This document shows positions 17,668 to 27,041 of a stretch of DNA of 64,000 bases, piece by piece. Origin of the DNA: an uncultured Woeseiaceae bacterium (lineage in GTDB: Bacteria > Pseudomonadota > Gammaproteobacteria > Steroidobacterales > Woeseiaceae); the NCBI GenBank assembly GCA_947259985.1, contig CAMYOJ010000011.1:1-64000 (forward strand), in the 5' to 3' direction. Numbering within the stretch: the first letter of the stretch is position 1; each line of letters begins with the position of its first letter. The notes beneath the pieces were generated by a model, which searched no databases, was not told where the DNA came from, and saw only the letters and a list, made by a program, of their open reading frames with translations. A program made the position numbers and the translations under genes.

Positions 17668-17748
17668 GGTCAATTGCCTCCCGTAGTTCCGAACCAACCG
17701 ATCGTTACAGGACGATTGAACCTTTTATGCAGGAGGAGTTGAAATACG

Positions 17749-17763
17749 CACTTGCCGCAAGTG
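17749..17763. promoter_or_regulatory. Perfect 7-bp inverted repeat upstream of ygfK
   Basis: CACTTGC and GCAAGTG arms are separated by one base, 82 to 96 bases before the ygfK start. There is no T-run next to it, so it is not a good intrinsic terminator for the diguanylate cyclase gene that ends at 17781. It may be the operator of a dimeric purine-responsive regulator. I see no regulator gene of the GntR, LysR or MarR kind in the window. Confidence 0.35.
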
Positions 17764-17780
17764 GATTGCGCTGCAAGGGT

Positions 17781-18743
17781 CTAGCCGCTGGCCGTGCGTC
17801 TCCGCAGCTTGTCGTCGTACATTCGCGAATCAGCATCGGCCAGCATGGCTTCGACGGTTGAATGCCGGTCGGGGTCGAACTGGATCGTGCCCACGCTCCA
17901 GTCGAGCTGTTGTTTGATATCGCATTCGGCCTCGGCCGCCATCTCTCTGAGACGTTGTAACGCGGTAGCCGAGCAGCCAGCCGAATTGCCGAGTAATACG
18001 ACGAATTCATCGCCGCCGAGACGGCCGATAGCGTCCGCTGTTCGAAAACATTTCACGAGCAATTTGGCGAAATGCTGTAACAGTTGATCGCCGGCAGCGT
18101 GGCCGTGCGTGTCGTTAATGGCCTTGAAGCCGTCAAGGTCGAAAAAAGCCAGTTCCGCCGAGGTCCCGGTGCGCCGGCAAAGCGACAGTAGGTGATTGGC
18201 GACCAGGTCAAAACCGCGCCGATTGGCCACCTGCGTCAGGTCGTCGACTGTGATTTGCGACGAGACTTTGACCTCGTCCTCCACCATTGCTGCCAGGTCG
18301 CGTAACGTTTCGACGTCCTCGCCGCCAAACTCCCGAGGATTCGGGTCAATGATGCACAGCGTGCCGATGCGATAGCCGTCCGGGTGCTTGATCGGATGGC
18401 CGGCGTAGAAGCGGATGAACGGCGCATCTGTCACAAGTGGATTATCGGCGAAGCGCTCGTCAAGAGACGCATCGTTGACGATGAACGGCTCGTCACTGAG
18501 GATCGCGTGACCACAAAACGAGATTTCCCGGCTTGTCTCACAGGCATCCAGTCCTTGTCGTGACTTGAACCACTGGCGCTCCGCGTCGACCAGGCTCACG
18601 AGGCAAATTTCCACATTAAACAAGCGCTTGGCCATGCGCGTGATGCGGTCGTAGCGCTCCTCCGACGGCGTGTCGAGGATCCGCAGGGAATGCAGGCTCA
18701 TGAGGCGCTGGGTTTCGTCGAGGGGCAGTGTTGGCTTGAGCAT
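17781..18743 (-). CDS. GAF-GGDEF diguanylate cyclase
   Basis: This 320-residue cytoplasmic protein has an N-terminal GAF domain (about residues 25-155, with FCGHAI and GTLCIID segments) and a GGDEF domain (about 165-315). The active loop is RLGGDEFVVL with GGDEF at 243-247. An intact product-inhibition I-site RTAD lies exactly five residues before it. It should make cyclic di-GMP from two GTP, controlled by a ligand or redox signal at the GAF domain. It is divergent from the large propeller GGDEF-EAL gene across a 165-base gap. The next gene downstream on its strand is ygfK, 113 bases away. Confidence 0.88.
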   Translation of the reverse strand: MLKPTLPLDETQRLMSLHSLRILDTPSEERYDRITRMAKRLFNVEICLVSLVDAERQWFKSRQGLDACETSREISFCGHAILSDEPFIVNDASLDERFADNPLVTDAPFIRFYAGHPIKHPDGYRIGTLCIIDPNPREFGGEDVETLRDLAAMVEDEVKVSSQITVDDLTQVANRRGFDLVANHLLSLCRRTGTSAELAFFDLDGFKAINDTHGHAAGDQLLQHFAKLLVKCFRTADAIGRLGGDEFVVLLGNSAGCSATALQRLREMAAEAECDIKQQLDWSVGTIQFDPDRHSTVEAMLADADSRMYDDKLRRRTASG

Positions 18744-18908
18744 GGCGATCTCGATCAGGATTTCTTGGAAGACCGTCTTGTTATCGGTACGGGAGGCTCA
18801 CGACTTTAGCGACACAAGTCACATAAAACCGGGCACTTACAGCTAAAGAAAGCGGTGCGGCAGCCGATTAAGGATTTAGTAAGTTATTGATTCCAGTGAG
18901 TTACCCGT

Positions 18909-21900
18909 GTGAAGCTGCGATTTTCGTTGCGAAATGGCCTTGTGACGGTGCTGGTGCTGCTGTTTGCGGCGCCGGCATTCGCGGCGAATGGCTCGGCCGA
19001 AGCGCCGTTTCGCTTCTACACGGTCCTTGACGGGTTGACCCAATCCGGGGTCATCGACATCGAGCAGGACCACGCCGGCTACCTCTGGTTTACGACGGCG
19101 CGAGGCCTGAATCGATACGACGGCAAAGACTTCGATCAATTCACGATTTCCGACGGCCTGCCTAACAACTCCCTGACCGCGCTGCATGTCAGCGAAACAA
19201 ATTCCGTATGGGTCGGAGATGCGCGTGGCGGCATTACGGCCATCCATGGTGCACGAGTCGTGCACACGATCGAACCCTACAATGACGAGACCCACCCTGT
19301 CCTGGACATCGAGCTGGTTGGTGATCGAAAGTTCATCGTGCTCGAGGACGTCGGCATCGTCGAGATAACGACCGACAATTTCGAGTTCGGCTACCGACAC
19401 CTGGCCGGCGACAAGAGTACCGGCATTTCGAATATGTCGGTTTTTGGCGAAGACGTCTGGGTAGAGGCAACGACCGGACTGTACCGGCTCGCATTTGGCA
19501 AGACGCCGAATCTCGAATTGCTTTCCGAATCGATCAGCAATGTACACGTGGACAGGCAGGGCACCGTATGGGTCGCCGATACCGATGGCAACGTCGGCAC
19601 CTGGCGGGACGGCGTCTTCGACAAGCTGACGACGATCGAGGCGAAAAAGGACATCGTCAGCATCGCGACGGACCGCGATGGCCTCGTCTGGGTCGCCACG
19701 AGCGACCAGCTGTTTGGATTTGACAGTCGTGACCAGCGTTCCGAATACGTCGGCCCTGCTTTGCGAGAGTACTCGGGTATTGACGACATTACCTCGCTGT
19801 TCGTCGACGGCGAGAACTCACTCTGGCTTTCAAGCAGCTCACGCCTGATTCGTTTTCTGGGGGAGCGCTTTCGACACTATCGACTACGGACGGAGTTCGA
19901 TTCCGAAACCGTTTGGGCGATCAGCGAAGACCGGCATGGCCGATTTTGGTTTGGCACGCAGACCAAATTGATCATGCGTCGTCATGACGAAACCCTGCTC
20001 GTCGTCAATGAGGACTACGGCCTTCCCAGGGGAGCGACGCGCGATGTCGTCGCCGACGGCAAAGGCGACCTTTGGGTCGCCGTAACGGGGCATGGCCTTT
20101 ACCATGTCGAGGTCGACGAGGTTGCGGCCACCCATGTCGAAGCATCGGGCAAGGTCAACATACTGGACATTGCCGTCGCTCATGACGGTGCCGTCTGGTA
20201 TTCGACCATGGAGTCGGGTGTCCACCGACTCGACTCCGAATCGGGTGTCCTGAGCTCATTCGCGACGCCCAACGACACGTCTGTATACACGTTGGGCACC
20301 TGGGCTGACGGCAGTATCTGGTATGGCGCCGACGAGGTCGGCCTCGTGCGACTGAAACCGGATGGTGACGGCAGTTACGAACAGACCATTGTCGGCGACG
20401 AAAACGGCGAATCAGATCGCCTGTACAATTTTGTACGTCTCACGGAAAAACTGGAAGGTGGATACGACGAAGAGCTCCTGAGTTCGCATGAGGGCTTGTC
20501 GAATCGCCTTTTCAACCACATTCGTCTTACGGGTCCGAATTCTGCGTGGATAGCCACCGAGGAGGGCGGCCTTTTCCGTTTCCAGAACGGCGGTTTTGTG
20601 GACTTCGGCGAGGCGACCCCACTTTCGGACCAGACGATATACCTCGTCGAGCCACTCGACAACGGCACCCTGGTTGTCGGCGGCGAGCAGGGCCTGTACC
20701 AATTTGTGCCAGGCTCACCCGGCATTGCGCATTATAACCAGGCGAATGGCTTTATCGGCCTCGAGACGAACGTGCATTCCACCTATGTCGATTCGAGCGG
20801 CTACCTTTGGGTTGGTACGGTTGATGGCGCCTCCCGCATGGATATTTCCCAACCCATGTCGCGCGCATTCGAGCCGACGCCGACGATCGTACGCGTCGAG
20901 ACTGAACTCGACGGCCGCCAGATTCTGGACAATCACGAGATTGAGCCGAATCAGCTGGGCGCCCATGTCGAGTACGCGGCGATCTCGCTCCTCAACCCGC
21001 GCGGCATGCAGTACAGCTACAAGCTCGTTGGCGTCGACATGGACTGGGGTTCACCAACCACCAACCGCGCGGTGAGCTATCCGCGAATTCCGCCGGGCTC
21101 GTACGAGTTCGTTGTTCGGGCCCGTTACCCGGGCGGTGAATGGAGCAGCCAGGCCGCAAGTCACCGCTTCACGATACTGCCGTACTTCTGGCAGCAGCCG
21201 TGGTTCGTGTTTGCCATGATCCTTGTTGCGCTGGTCGTGCTAAGGGCATTCATGGTTTACCGCACACGCAACATCGAGTGGCTGAACGCAACGTTGCGCG
21301 CCCAGGTCGAGGAACGTACGCAGTCGATCGAGCAGGCGCGGCAAAAATTGCAGCTCAGCCACGAGCGTCTGACCAGGGAAATCGAGGCGCGAGCCGAGGT
21401 AGAAACACGCTTCCTGAACGCGTTCGAGAATGCGCCAATCGGCATGGGTCTGCTCGACGGCGATGGCAAATTGTTCGATGCCAACCCGGCACTCAAGGAC
21501 ATGTTCTGGCCCGCGCTGCTCGGTCGCCCGTTCGCGGACACGATTTCCGAAGAGGACCGCGACGAATTCGAAGATAAATACCGCAAACTCGTCGATGCCG
21601 AACTCGATAGTCTTCACGAGAAGCTCGCTTGTGTCGGTGCCACTGGCCAGGAAGTGCAGGTCGTGGCGAATCTGTCGGTAGTGCGCTCTGATGAAGGCGA
21701 GTTCCTGTACAGCGTGTTGCAGGTACAGGACGTGACGGAGTCAATGCAGCTCACTGTGCAGCTCGAATACCAGGCAAGCTACGACGAACTTACGAATCTG
21801 CTCAATCGGCGCGCGTTCGAGGCCCAGCTCGAGAAAGCCTGGCAAAGCGCCGCGGACGGCAAGAAACAGAGTTACCTGATGTTTATGGACCTTGACCAGT

Positions 21901-23099
21901 TCAAGGTCGTCAACGACACCTCGGGGCATACGGCCGGCGACCAGCTGTTGCGCGACGTCAGTGAAATCCTTACGGACAGCGTTCGCGCCAACGACATCGT
22001 GGGCCGCCTGGGTGGCGACGAGTTCGGCCTGATCCTCTGGGAATGCCCTACTAAAGTCGCCAAGCGAATTGCCGAGTCGATACGCCAGCGCATCGAGGAG
22101 TATCGATTCCACTGGGACATCGAGACCTACCGGATTGGCGTCAGTATCGGCGGATTGCCGATCGACCCCGAGGTTGGCGATATCAGTGAGCTGCAGCAGC
22201 TGGCGGACGCAGCCTGTTATGCCGCGAAGGAAGCGGGACGCAACCGCGTACACATGGTTTCGGGCGAAAAGGATTCGGCTCGCGCCCACCGCGGGCAGGT
22301 GCGCTGGGTACAGCGCCTGCGCGAGGCGATGGAGAAGAATCGCTTTGCCATTTACGGGCAGCAAATCGCGCCGGTCGACGCCGATTCGGACGAGCCGGAG
22401 AGCCTGGAAATCCTGCTGCGATTGCGGGATCCGGAGACGCGCAAGCTGATTCCGCCCGGAGCTTTCCTGCCGGCAGCTGAACGTTACGGTCTCAGCGTCG
22501 AGCTCGACAAATGGGTTGTTACGAGCTTGTTGCACATGCTCTTCATCCATCACGCGTTCGAGGCCGTGCATCGTAACTACTGGATCAACCTGTCTGGCAG
22601 CAGCGTCGGCGACCGGCGATTTGCCGAATTCCTGAAGGACGCAGTGGCAAAGTCGCCGTTGCCTCCGGGAACGATCAATTTCGAAATTACCGAGACGGCG
22701 GTCATCCGAAACATTTCGGAGGCGAGTGATCTCATGAGCTCACTGCGCGAAATGGGGTGTCGATTCGCCCTCGATGATTTCGGCACCGGGCTGTCGTCTT
22801 TCGGTTATCTCAAGAAGCTGCCGGTCGATTACTTAAAGATCGACGGCATGTTCATTCGCGACCTGTTGAAAGACAAGACGGATCGTATCTTCGTCAAGTC
22901 GATTATCGATATTGCGCACACACTCGACATCAAGGCGGTCGCCGAATTCGTGGAGGACGACGAGATAATGCGCGTCGTTCGCGAACTGGGCGCCGATTAC
23001 GTACAAGGATTCGTCGTTGGCAAACCATTTGTCCTTGCACCCCGATTCCCCAAGGCAGCCGGATCCGAGCCGGCTGATATTCAGGCAAAAGCAGGCTGA
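18909..23099 (+). CDS. Periplasmic beta-propeller receptor with PAS-GGDEF-EAL
   Basis: This 1396-residue protein begins with a signal peptide (cut near AFAANG). A long periplasmic part has two-component-regulator propeller repeats (DHAGYLWFTT, RQGTVWVADT, RDGLVWVATS and others) and ends in a Y_Y_Y-type domain. A membrane helix lies near residues 762-782, followed by a coiled coil and a PAS-like region. The GGDEF domain has GGDEF at about 1035 with an intact RAND I-site. In the EAL domain the first Glu is in EILLRL (about 1167), and Asn, Glu, the DD pair in LDDFGTG and the Lys in YLKIDG are all kept. Both activities look possible. Propeller architectures usually feed histidine kinases; here the output is cyclic-di-GMP turnover. 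GTG start. Confidence 0.88.
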   Translation: MKLRFSLRNGLVTVLVLLFAAPAFAANGSAEAPFRFYTVLDGLTQSGVIDIEQDHAGYLWFTTARGLNRYDGKDFDQFTISDGLPNNSLTALHVSETNSVWVGDARGGITAIHGARVVHTIEPYNDETHPVLDIELVGDRKFIVLEDVGIVEITTDNFEFGYRHLAGDKSTGISNMSVFGEDVWVEATTGLYRLAFGKTPNLELLSESISNVHVDRQGTVWVADTDGNVGTWRDGVFDKLTTIEAKKDIVSIATDRDGLVWVATSDQLFGFDSRDQRSEYVGPALREYSGIDDITSLFVDGENSLWLSSSSRLIRFLGERFRHYRLRTEFDSETVWAISEDRHGRFWFGTQTKLIMRRHDETLLVVNEDYGLPRGATRDVVADGKGDLWVAVTGHGLYHVEVDEVAATHVEASGKVNILDIAVAHDGAVWYSTMESGVHRLDSESGVLSSFATPNDTSVYTLGTWADGSIWYGADEVGLVRLKPDGDGSYEQTIVGDENGESDRLYNFVRLTEKLEGGYDEELLSSHEGLSNRLFNHIRLTGPNSAWIATEEGGLFRFQNGGFVDFGEATPLSDQTIYLVEPLDNGTLVVGGEQGLYQFVPGSPGIAHYNQANGFIGLETNVHSTYVDSSGYLWVGTVDGASRMDISQPMSRAFEPTPTIVRVETELDGRQILDNHEIEPNQLGAHVEYAAISLLNPRGMQYSYKLVGVDMDWGSPTTNRAVSYPRIPPGSYEFVVRARYPGGEWSSQAASHRFTILPYFWQQPWFVFAMILVALVVLRAFMVYRTRNIEWLNATLRAQVEERTQSIEQARQKLQLSHERLTREIEARAEVETRFLNAFENAPIGMGLLDGDGKLFDANPALKDMFWPALLGRPFADTISEEDRDEFEDKYRKLVDAELDSLHEKLACVGATGQEVQVVANLSVVRSDEGEFLYSVLQVQDVTESMQLTVQLEYQASYDELTNLLNRRAFEAQLEKAWQSAADGKKQSYLMFMDLDQFKVVNDTSGHTAGDQLLRDVSEILTDSVRANDIVGRLGGDEFGLILWECPTKVAKRIAESIRQRIEEYRFHWDIETYRIGVSIGGLPIDPEVGDISELQQLADAACYAAKEAGRNRVHMVSGEKDSARAHRGQVRWVQRLREAMEKNRFAIYGQQIAPVDADSDEPESLEILLRLRDPETRKLIPPGAFLPAAERYGLSVELDKWVVTSLLHMLFIHHAFEAVHRNYWINLSGSSVGDRRFAEFLKDAVAKSPLPPGTINFEITETAVIRNISEASDLMSSLREMGCRFALDDFGTGLSSFGYLKKLPVDYLKIDGMFIRDLLKDKTDRIFVKSIIDIAHTLDIKAVAEFVEDDEIMRVVRELGADYVQGFVVGKPFVLAPRFPKAAGSEPADIQAKAG

Positions 23100-23108
23100 G
23101 GAAAACCT

Positions 23109-23984
23109 ATGAGCGTGGCAACAGACATTACGGAAACAGCGGCGAGGTTCGCCAAATCGATTCAGGCACTACCGCCTTTACCGGCGACAGCCCAGGAAAT
23201 TCTCACCTGCTTCGGTGACGAGTTTATTGATGCCGACAAGGTGGCGGCCGTTGTCAACGGCGACCCGGGCATCTGCGCCAAGTTGCTGGGGCTCGCAAAT
23301 TCCGCATACTTCGGGCTCGCGGAGCCAGTCAACCATATCGGCGAGGCGATCTCCCGGGTACTCGGCGTCGATACAGTGCGATCGCTGGTCCTGGCTATGG
23401 CGATCCAGCAGTCCTTCAATAGCAAGGAGTGCCCTGAATTCGATGTTGAGCGATTCTGGACGCAATCGCTCATGGCAGCGGAATGCTGCAAGAAGATCGC
23501 CGCCGCCGACGAAGATGCCGATGACGCCGAGCGAGACCTCGCGTACTCGGCGGGCCTGTGCCACAACCTCGGACTCATGGCGTTGACGCACATGGAGCCG
23601 GCCCGGACCAATGGCGTGCTGAAAACGCACCGTGAACACGATCGAAGCGATGCATTGGCGGACCTGTTCGACCAGGAATTCGAGACCGATCACAAGATAG
23701 TAACTGCCGAGCTGGGGCGCATCTGGTCTTTGCCTGCACCGATGGTTGCGGCCTATCAATACCGCGCGTTTCCCGAGGCGCATTGCGACGACCGACTCGG
23801 TCTCGTCGTTGCGGCCGGTGTCACGGCTGTAGAAAACGCCGAACGTGACGAACAGCAGCACTGCAGCCTGTCCAGGTGGTCGGGCGAACTCGGCATCGAC
23901 GAAGAGGAGATCCAGGACATGGCCATTCTCAGCGATCGCCAAAAAGAACGCGTGCAATCACTCGCCAGCAAGATGACACGCTAG
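23109..23984 (+). CDS. HDOD domain protein
   Basis: This 291-residue cytoplasmic protein is made almost entirely of an HDOD domain. LPPLPATAQEIL and the VNGDPGICAKLLGLANSAYFG stretch at the N-terminal end are typical, as is the following GVDTVRSLVLAMA helix. Most HDOD proteins have lost the metal ligands of true HD hydrolases and serve as signalling scaffolds. It starts 9 bases after the propeller GGDEF-EAL gene, so the two are probably made together. It precedes a hybrid kinase and another GGDEF-EAL response regulator, which supports a role in the same pathway. Confidence 0.85.
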   Translation: MSVATDITETAARFAKSIQALPPLPATAQEILTCFGDEFIDADKVAAVVNGDPGICAKLLGLANSAYFGLAEPVNHIGEAISRVLGVDTVRSLVLAMAIQQSFNSKECPEFDVERFWTQSLMAAECCKKIAAADEDADDAERDLAYSAGLCHNLGLMALTHMEPARTNGVLKTHREHDRSDALADLFDQEFETDHKIVTAELGRIWSLPAPMVAAYQYRAFPEAHCDDRLGLVVAAGVTAVENAERDEQQHCSLSRWSGELGIDEEEIQDMAILSDRQKERVQSLASKMTR

Positions 23985-24059
23985 CTGGCTCCGCTTTTAC
24001 CCCGATCTTGAGCCGTCAATTGGCGACAAGCGACGGAGAAGGGTTTGGAGGACAACCCG

Positions 24060-24230
24060 ATGAGTCAATCAGACGCCCCGAAGAGAATGCTCAAATACGA
24101 GTCGGCCAGCCTGGCTTCGATAGTTTTGACGGCAACGTGCGCGGCATTCACCGCGTGGGCACGGGTTTGCGAATCAGTGCGCAGCTGCAGCAACTCCCCG
24201 TTTCTGTCGGCAGCCTTGGAGGGCGTGTAG
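24060..24230 (+). pseudogene. Possible remnant of a YfiR-like (DUF4154) gene
   Basis: An ATG at 24060 with GGAGGA about eight bases upstream opens a 56-codon frame. It starts with a signal-peptide-like stretch (SLASIVLTATCAAFTAWA) and then becomes meaningless. In a second frame from about 24064+100 the sequence reads GLRISAQLQQL, which resembles the C-terminal end of YfiR/DUF4154 proteins. The next gene encodes a CHASE8-like kinase; a YfiR gene is a common partner directly before CHASE8 proteins. I infer that most of a yfiR gene has been deleted. The second frame has no stop before the kinase start, so another frameshift must be assumed; the ORF could also simply be non-coding. Confidence 0.35.
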
Positions 24231-24233
24231 TCG

Positions 24234-27041
24234 ATGAAGCAGGGAATGTTCAACGACCTGTCGATTACGAGGAAGCTGACGTGGATCATGCACGTCGCAA
24301 CTCTGTTCGCCGTACTGATCGCAGCATTGCTGTTTGGCGCGTCCGAGGCGCTGCACTACCGCAAGGCCACCATCGAGGAGATCGTCACGCTTGGCGATGT
24401 CATCGGGACAAATAGTACTGCGGCGATTACGTTCGAAGATGAGCAGTTGGCGAACAACGTGCTGGCTCCGCTGAGTGCCGATCCGGCAATCATCATTGCG
24501 CGTATCTACATGGCTGATGGCAAGCTCCTGGCGACCTATACTGCGGACAAGAACGCCGAATCGGCAAATACTGCTGCCGAGATCGAAGAGCTGCTCGGAG
24601 CGGCAATGGAAAGCCGCAGCCCGACAGAGACATTCCGCGGACTCAGTTACCTTGACGCCGTCAAGCCTATTTTCTTCGACACCGAGCTGATTGGCTATTT
24701 GCACCTTCGTTCGTCCCTTCGCGACCTCGTCCTGACACTGCATCGCATCGCGCTGGTCGCCGGAGCGGTCGTCCTGATGGCGGTAATTCTCGGCTACTTT
24801 CTTTCCTTCCGTCTGCAATCGGCAGTATCACAACCAATCGTCGCGCTCTCGAGGCTGATGCGCAAAGTCAGTGAACAACAGGACTATTCGGTAAGGGTCG
24901 AACCGACATCGGGCGACGAGATTGGTGAGCTCATGAACGGTTTCAATGACATGTTGGCGCAGATCAACATGCGTGACCTCAAGCTCGCCGACGCAAATGC
25001 AGAGCTGATGGAGTCTTTTGACGAAACGCTTAAGGCCAAGGAGGCTGCGGAGCTGGCGAGCAGCGCGAAGAGCGACTTCCTCGCGCGCATGAGTCACGAG
25101 ATTCGTACGCCGATGAATGGCGTGCTTGGCATGACCGAGCTGCTGCTCTCGGCCGATCTCAGCGAGAGTGAACGCAAGTTCGCGGAGACTATCCAGCAGT
25201 CCGGCGAGTCATTGCTCGCGATCATCAACGACATCCTCGATTTCTCCAAGGTCGAGGCGGGCAAGCTGACGCTGGAGCAGTCCGACTACGACGTCTGTGA
25301 CGCGCTGGAGAGCATCGTGGATCTGCTGTACAACCGCGCACAGCAGAAGGGCGTTGGCCTGATAGGAGCGATTAATCCCGACGTGACGTCGATTATTAAC
25401 GGTGATCCGACACGCCTTCGCCAGGTGCTCATGAACCTGATCGGCAACGCGATCAAGTTTACGAACGAAGGGCAGATCGTCGTGGAACTGTCACAACGCG
25501 AGGTAGTGTCCGGTCGCCAAGAGCTGTTCTTCGCTGTCAGGGATACGGGTATCGGTATCGAGGCGACGAAGGCGGCACTGATCTTCGACAGTTTTTCCCA
25601 GGCAGACGTGTCGACGACCCGCGAGCATGGCGGCACCGGGCTGGGGCTGGCGATCTCGAAGCAACTCGTGGAATTGATGGGCGGGGAAATCGGCGTCGAT
25701 AGCCAGCTGGACGAAGGATCGACATTCTGGTTCACGCTGCCGATCGTGCCGGCGCGGTTTGACGAAAGCGTGACGTCGCGAATATTCGAACCATTGCCGG
25801 GCGTCAGGGCACTGGTCGTCGACGATAACCAGATCAACCGTGATGTACTCGAGCGTCAGATGACGGCATGGGACATCGAAGTACTCACTGCCTCGAACGC
25901 TTCGGAAGCCATGCACATGTTGAGCGTTGGCGCCGATGCCGGTGAGGAATTCGACATTGTCCTGCTGGACTTCTTCATGCCCGGTACCGATGGGCCGCAG
26001 CTGGCGGCGGCGATACGGTCACGACCCGATTTCGGGAAACCCGGAATCATGATGTTGAGTTCGGCGGGGTCGAACCTCGACCCTCAAGCTCTGGATAGTG
26101 ACGACATCGACCTGTACCTGTCCAAGCCCGTTCGTCGATCGGTATTGCACGAGTCAGTCACGTATGTCCTGCAGGAAGGGCGGTTCGAGCAGAGCCACAA
26201 TTTCGAGAGCGAAGTCCTGACGACCACGAACCAGCGGCTGTTCGATCTCAAGGTTTTGCTGGTCGAGGATATCCCGATCAATATGCAGGTCGCGCGCTAT
26301 ATGCTGGCTGCGATGGGTTGCAGTGTCGTGGAAGCCTTCAACGGTAAGGATGCCCTGGAGTGCATAGAAAAAGAGCGGCCGGACGCCGTGCTGATGGACT
26401 GCCAGATGCCCGTGATGGACGGCTACAACGCCACGCGTGTGCAACGACAGCGGGAGAAAGAAAGCGGCGTCGACAGGCTGCCGATCATTGCGCTAACCGC
26501 GAATGCGCTTGCCGAAGACCGGCAGCGTTGCCTCGACGCCGGTATGGACGACTTCATCAGCAAGCCATTCAGTCGCGAGCAGCTGCAGGAAGCGCTGGCG
26601 CGCTGGGAGGCCGACGAAACCGGCCACAGCATAACGCTCGTCGATACCGGTGAGCCCGCGAACGATGCAAACGCCCACGAGGATCCTGTTATCGATCGCA
26701 GCGCACTGGACCAGATCGACGAACTCGATCCGGAACAGGACGGCAGTTTGCTGAACAACATAATCGACACATACGTTGAGAATGCCGAGGTGCTGATGCT
26801 CGAGCTCAGCGAAGCGGCCGGTCAGGACGACCTCACGACGGCCGTGCGCGCTGCGCACTCGCTCAAGTCATCGAGTGCCAACGTGGGCGCGCGCCGCCTG
26901 TCAGGGCTGTGCGCGACGATGGAGAAGCACGGGCGTGACGGAAACATCGAGCCGATAACGGTGAATATCGACCGGGCATGGAAAGAGTACGAAATCGCAG
27001 TGAAAGAACTGCTGAGTAACAAGACGGAGATTGCGGCGTGA
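24234..27041 (+). CDS. Hybrid sensor histidine kinase: CHASE8-like, HAMP, HisKA, HATPase, two REC, Hpt
   Basis: This 935-residue inner-membrane kinase has a BarA-like architecture. The first helix is at residues 12-36, a periplasmic CHASE8-like domain follows ([16 protein letters not shown]), and a second helix lies near 180-200 before the HAMP domain. The phospho-accepting His is in [11 protein letters not shown] (about 288), with ATP-binding boxes NAIKF, DTGIGI and GTGLGLAIS. Receiver one has Asp 579 (LLDFFMPG), receiver two Asp 722 ([10 protein letters not shown]), and the Hpt His is near 875 (AAHSLKSSS). All phosphorelay residues are present. GGAGGG precedes the chosen ATG; a second ATG at 24246 is also possible. 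It overlaps the next gene by 4 bases. Confidence 0.9.
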   Translation: MKQGMFNDLSITRKLTWIMHVATLFAVLIAALLFGASEALHYRKATIEEIVTLGDVIGTNSTAAITFEDEQLANNVLAPLSADPAIIIARIYMADGKLLATYTADKNAESANTAAEIEELLGAAMESRSPTETFRGLSYLDAVKPIFFDTELIGYLHLRSSLRDLVLTLHRIALVAGAVVLMAVILGYFLSFRLQSAVSQPIVALSRLMRKVSEQQDYSVRVEPTSGDEIGELMNGFNDMLAQINMRDLKLADANAELMESFDETLKAKEAAELASSAKSDFLARMSHEIRTPMNGVLGMTELLLSADLSESERKFAETIQQSGESLLAIINDILDFSKVEAGKLTLEQSDYDVCDALESIVDLLYNRAQQKGVGLIGAINPDVTSIINGDPTRLRQVLMNLIGNAIKFTNEGQIVVELSQREVVSGRQELFFAVRDTGIGIEATKAALIFDSFSQADVSTTREHGGTGLGLAISKQLVELMGGEIGVDSQLDEGSTFWFTLPIVPARFDESVTSRIFEPLPGVRALVVDDNQINRDVLERQMTAWDIEVLTASNASEAMHMLSVGADAGEEFDIVLLDFFMPGTDGPQLAAAIRSRPDFGKPGIMMLSSAGSNLDPQALDSDDIDLYLSKPVRRSVLHESVTYVLQEGRFEQSHNFESEVLTTTNQRLFDLKVLLVEDIPINMQVARYMLAAMGCSVVEAFNGKDALECIEKERPDAVLMDCQMPVMDGYNATRVQRQREKESGVDRLPIIALTANALAEDRQRCLDAGMDDFISKPFSREQLQEALARWEADETGHSITLVDTGEPANDANAHEDPVIDRSALDQIDELDPEQDGSLLNNIIDTYVENAEVLMLELSEAAGQDDLTTAVRAAHSLKSSSANVGARRLSGLCATMEKHGRDGNIEPITVNIDRAWKEYEIAVKELLSNKTEIAA

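Noticed and set aside
17668-17780. Small plus-strand ORF starting at the ATG in CTTTTATGCAGG
   Set aside because: It runs into the antisense of the GGDEF gene without recognisable protein features.
18909-23099. Hybrid two-component system of the Bacteroides type
   Set aside because: Propeller and Y_Y_Y parts fit, but there is no HisKA, HATPase or AraC domain; the output is GGDEF-EAL.
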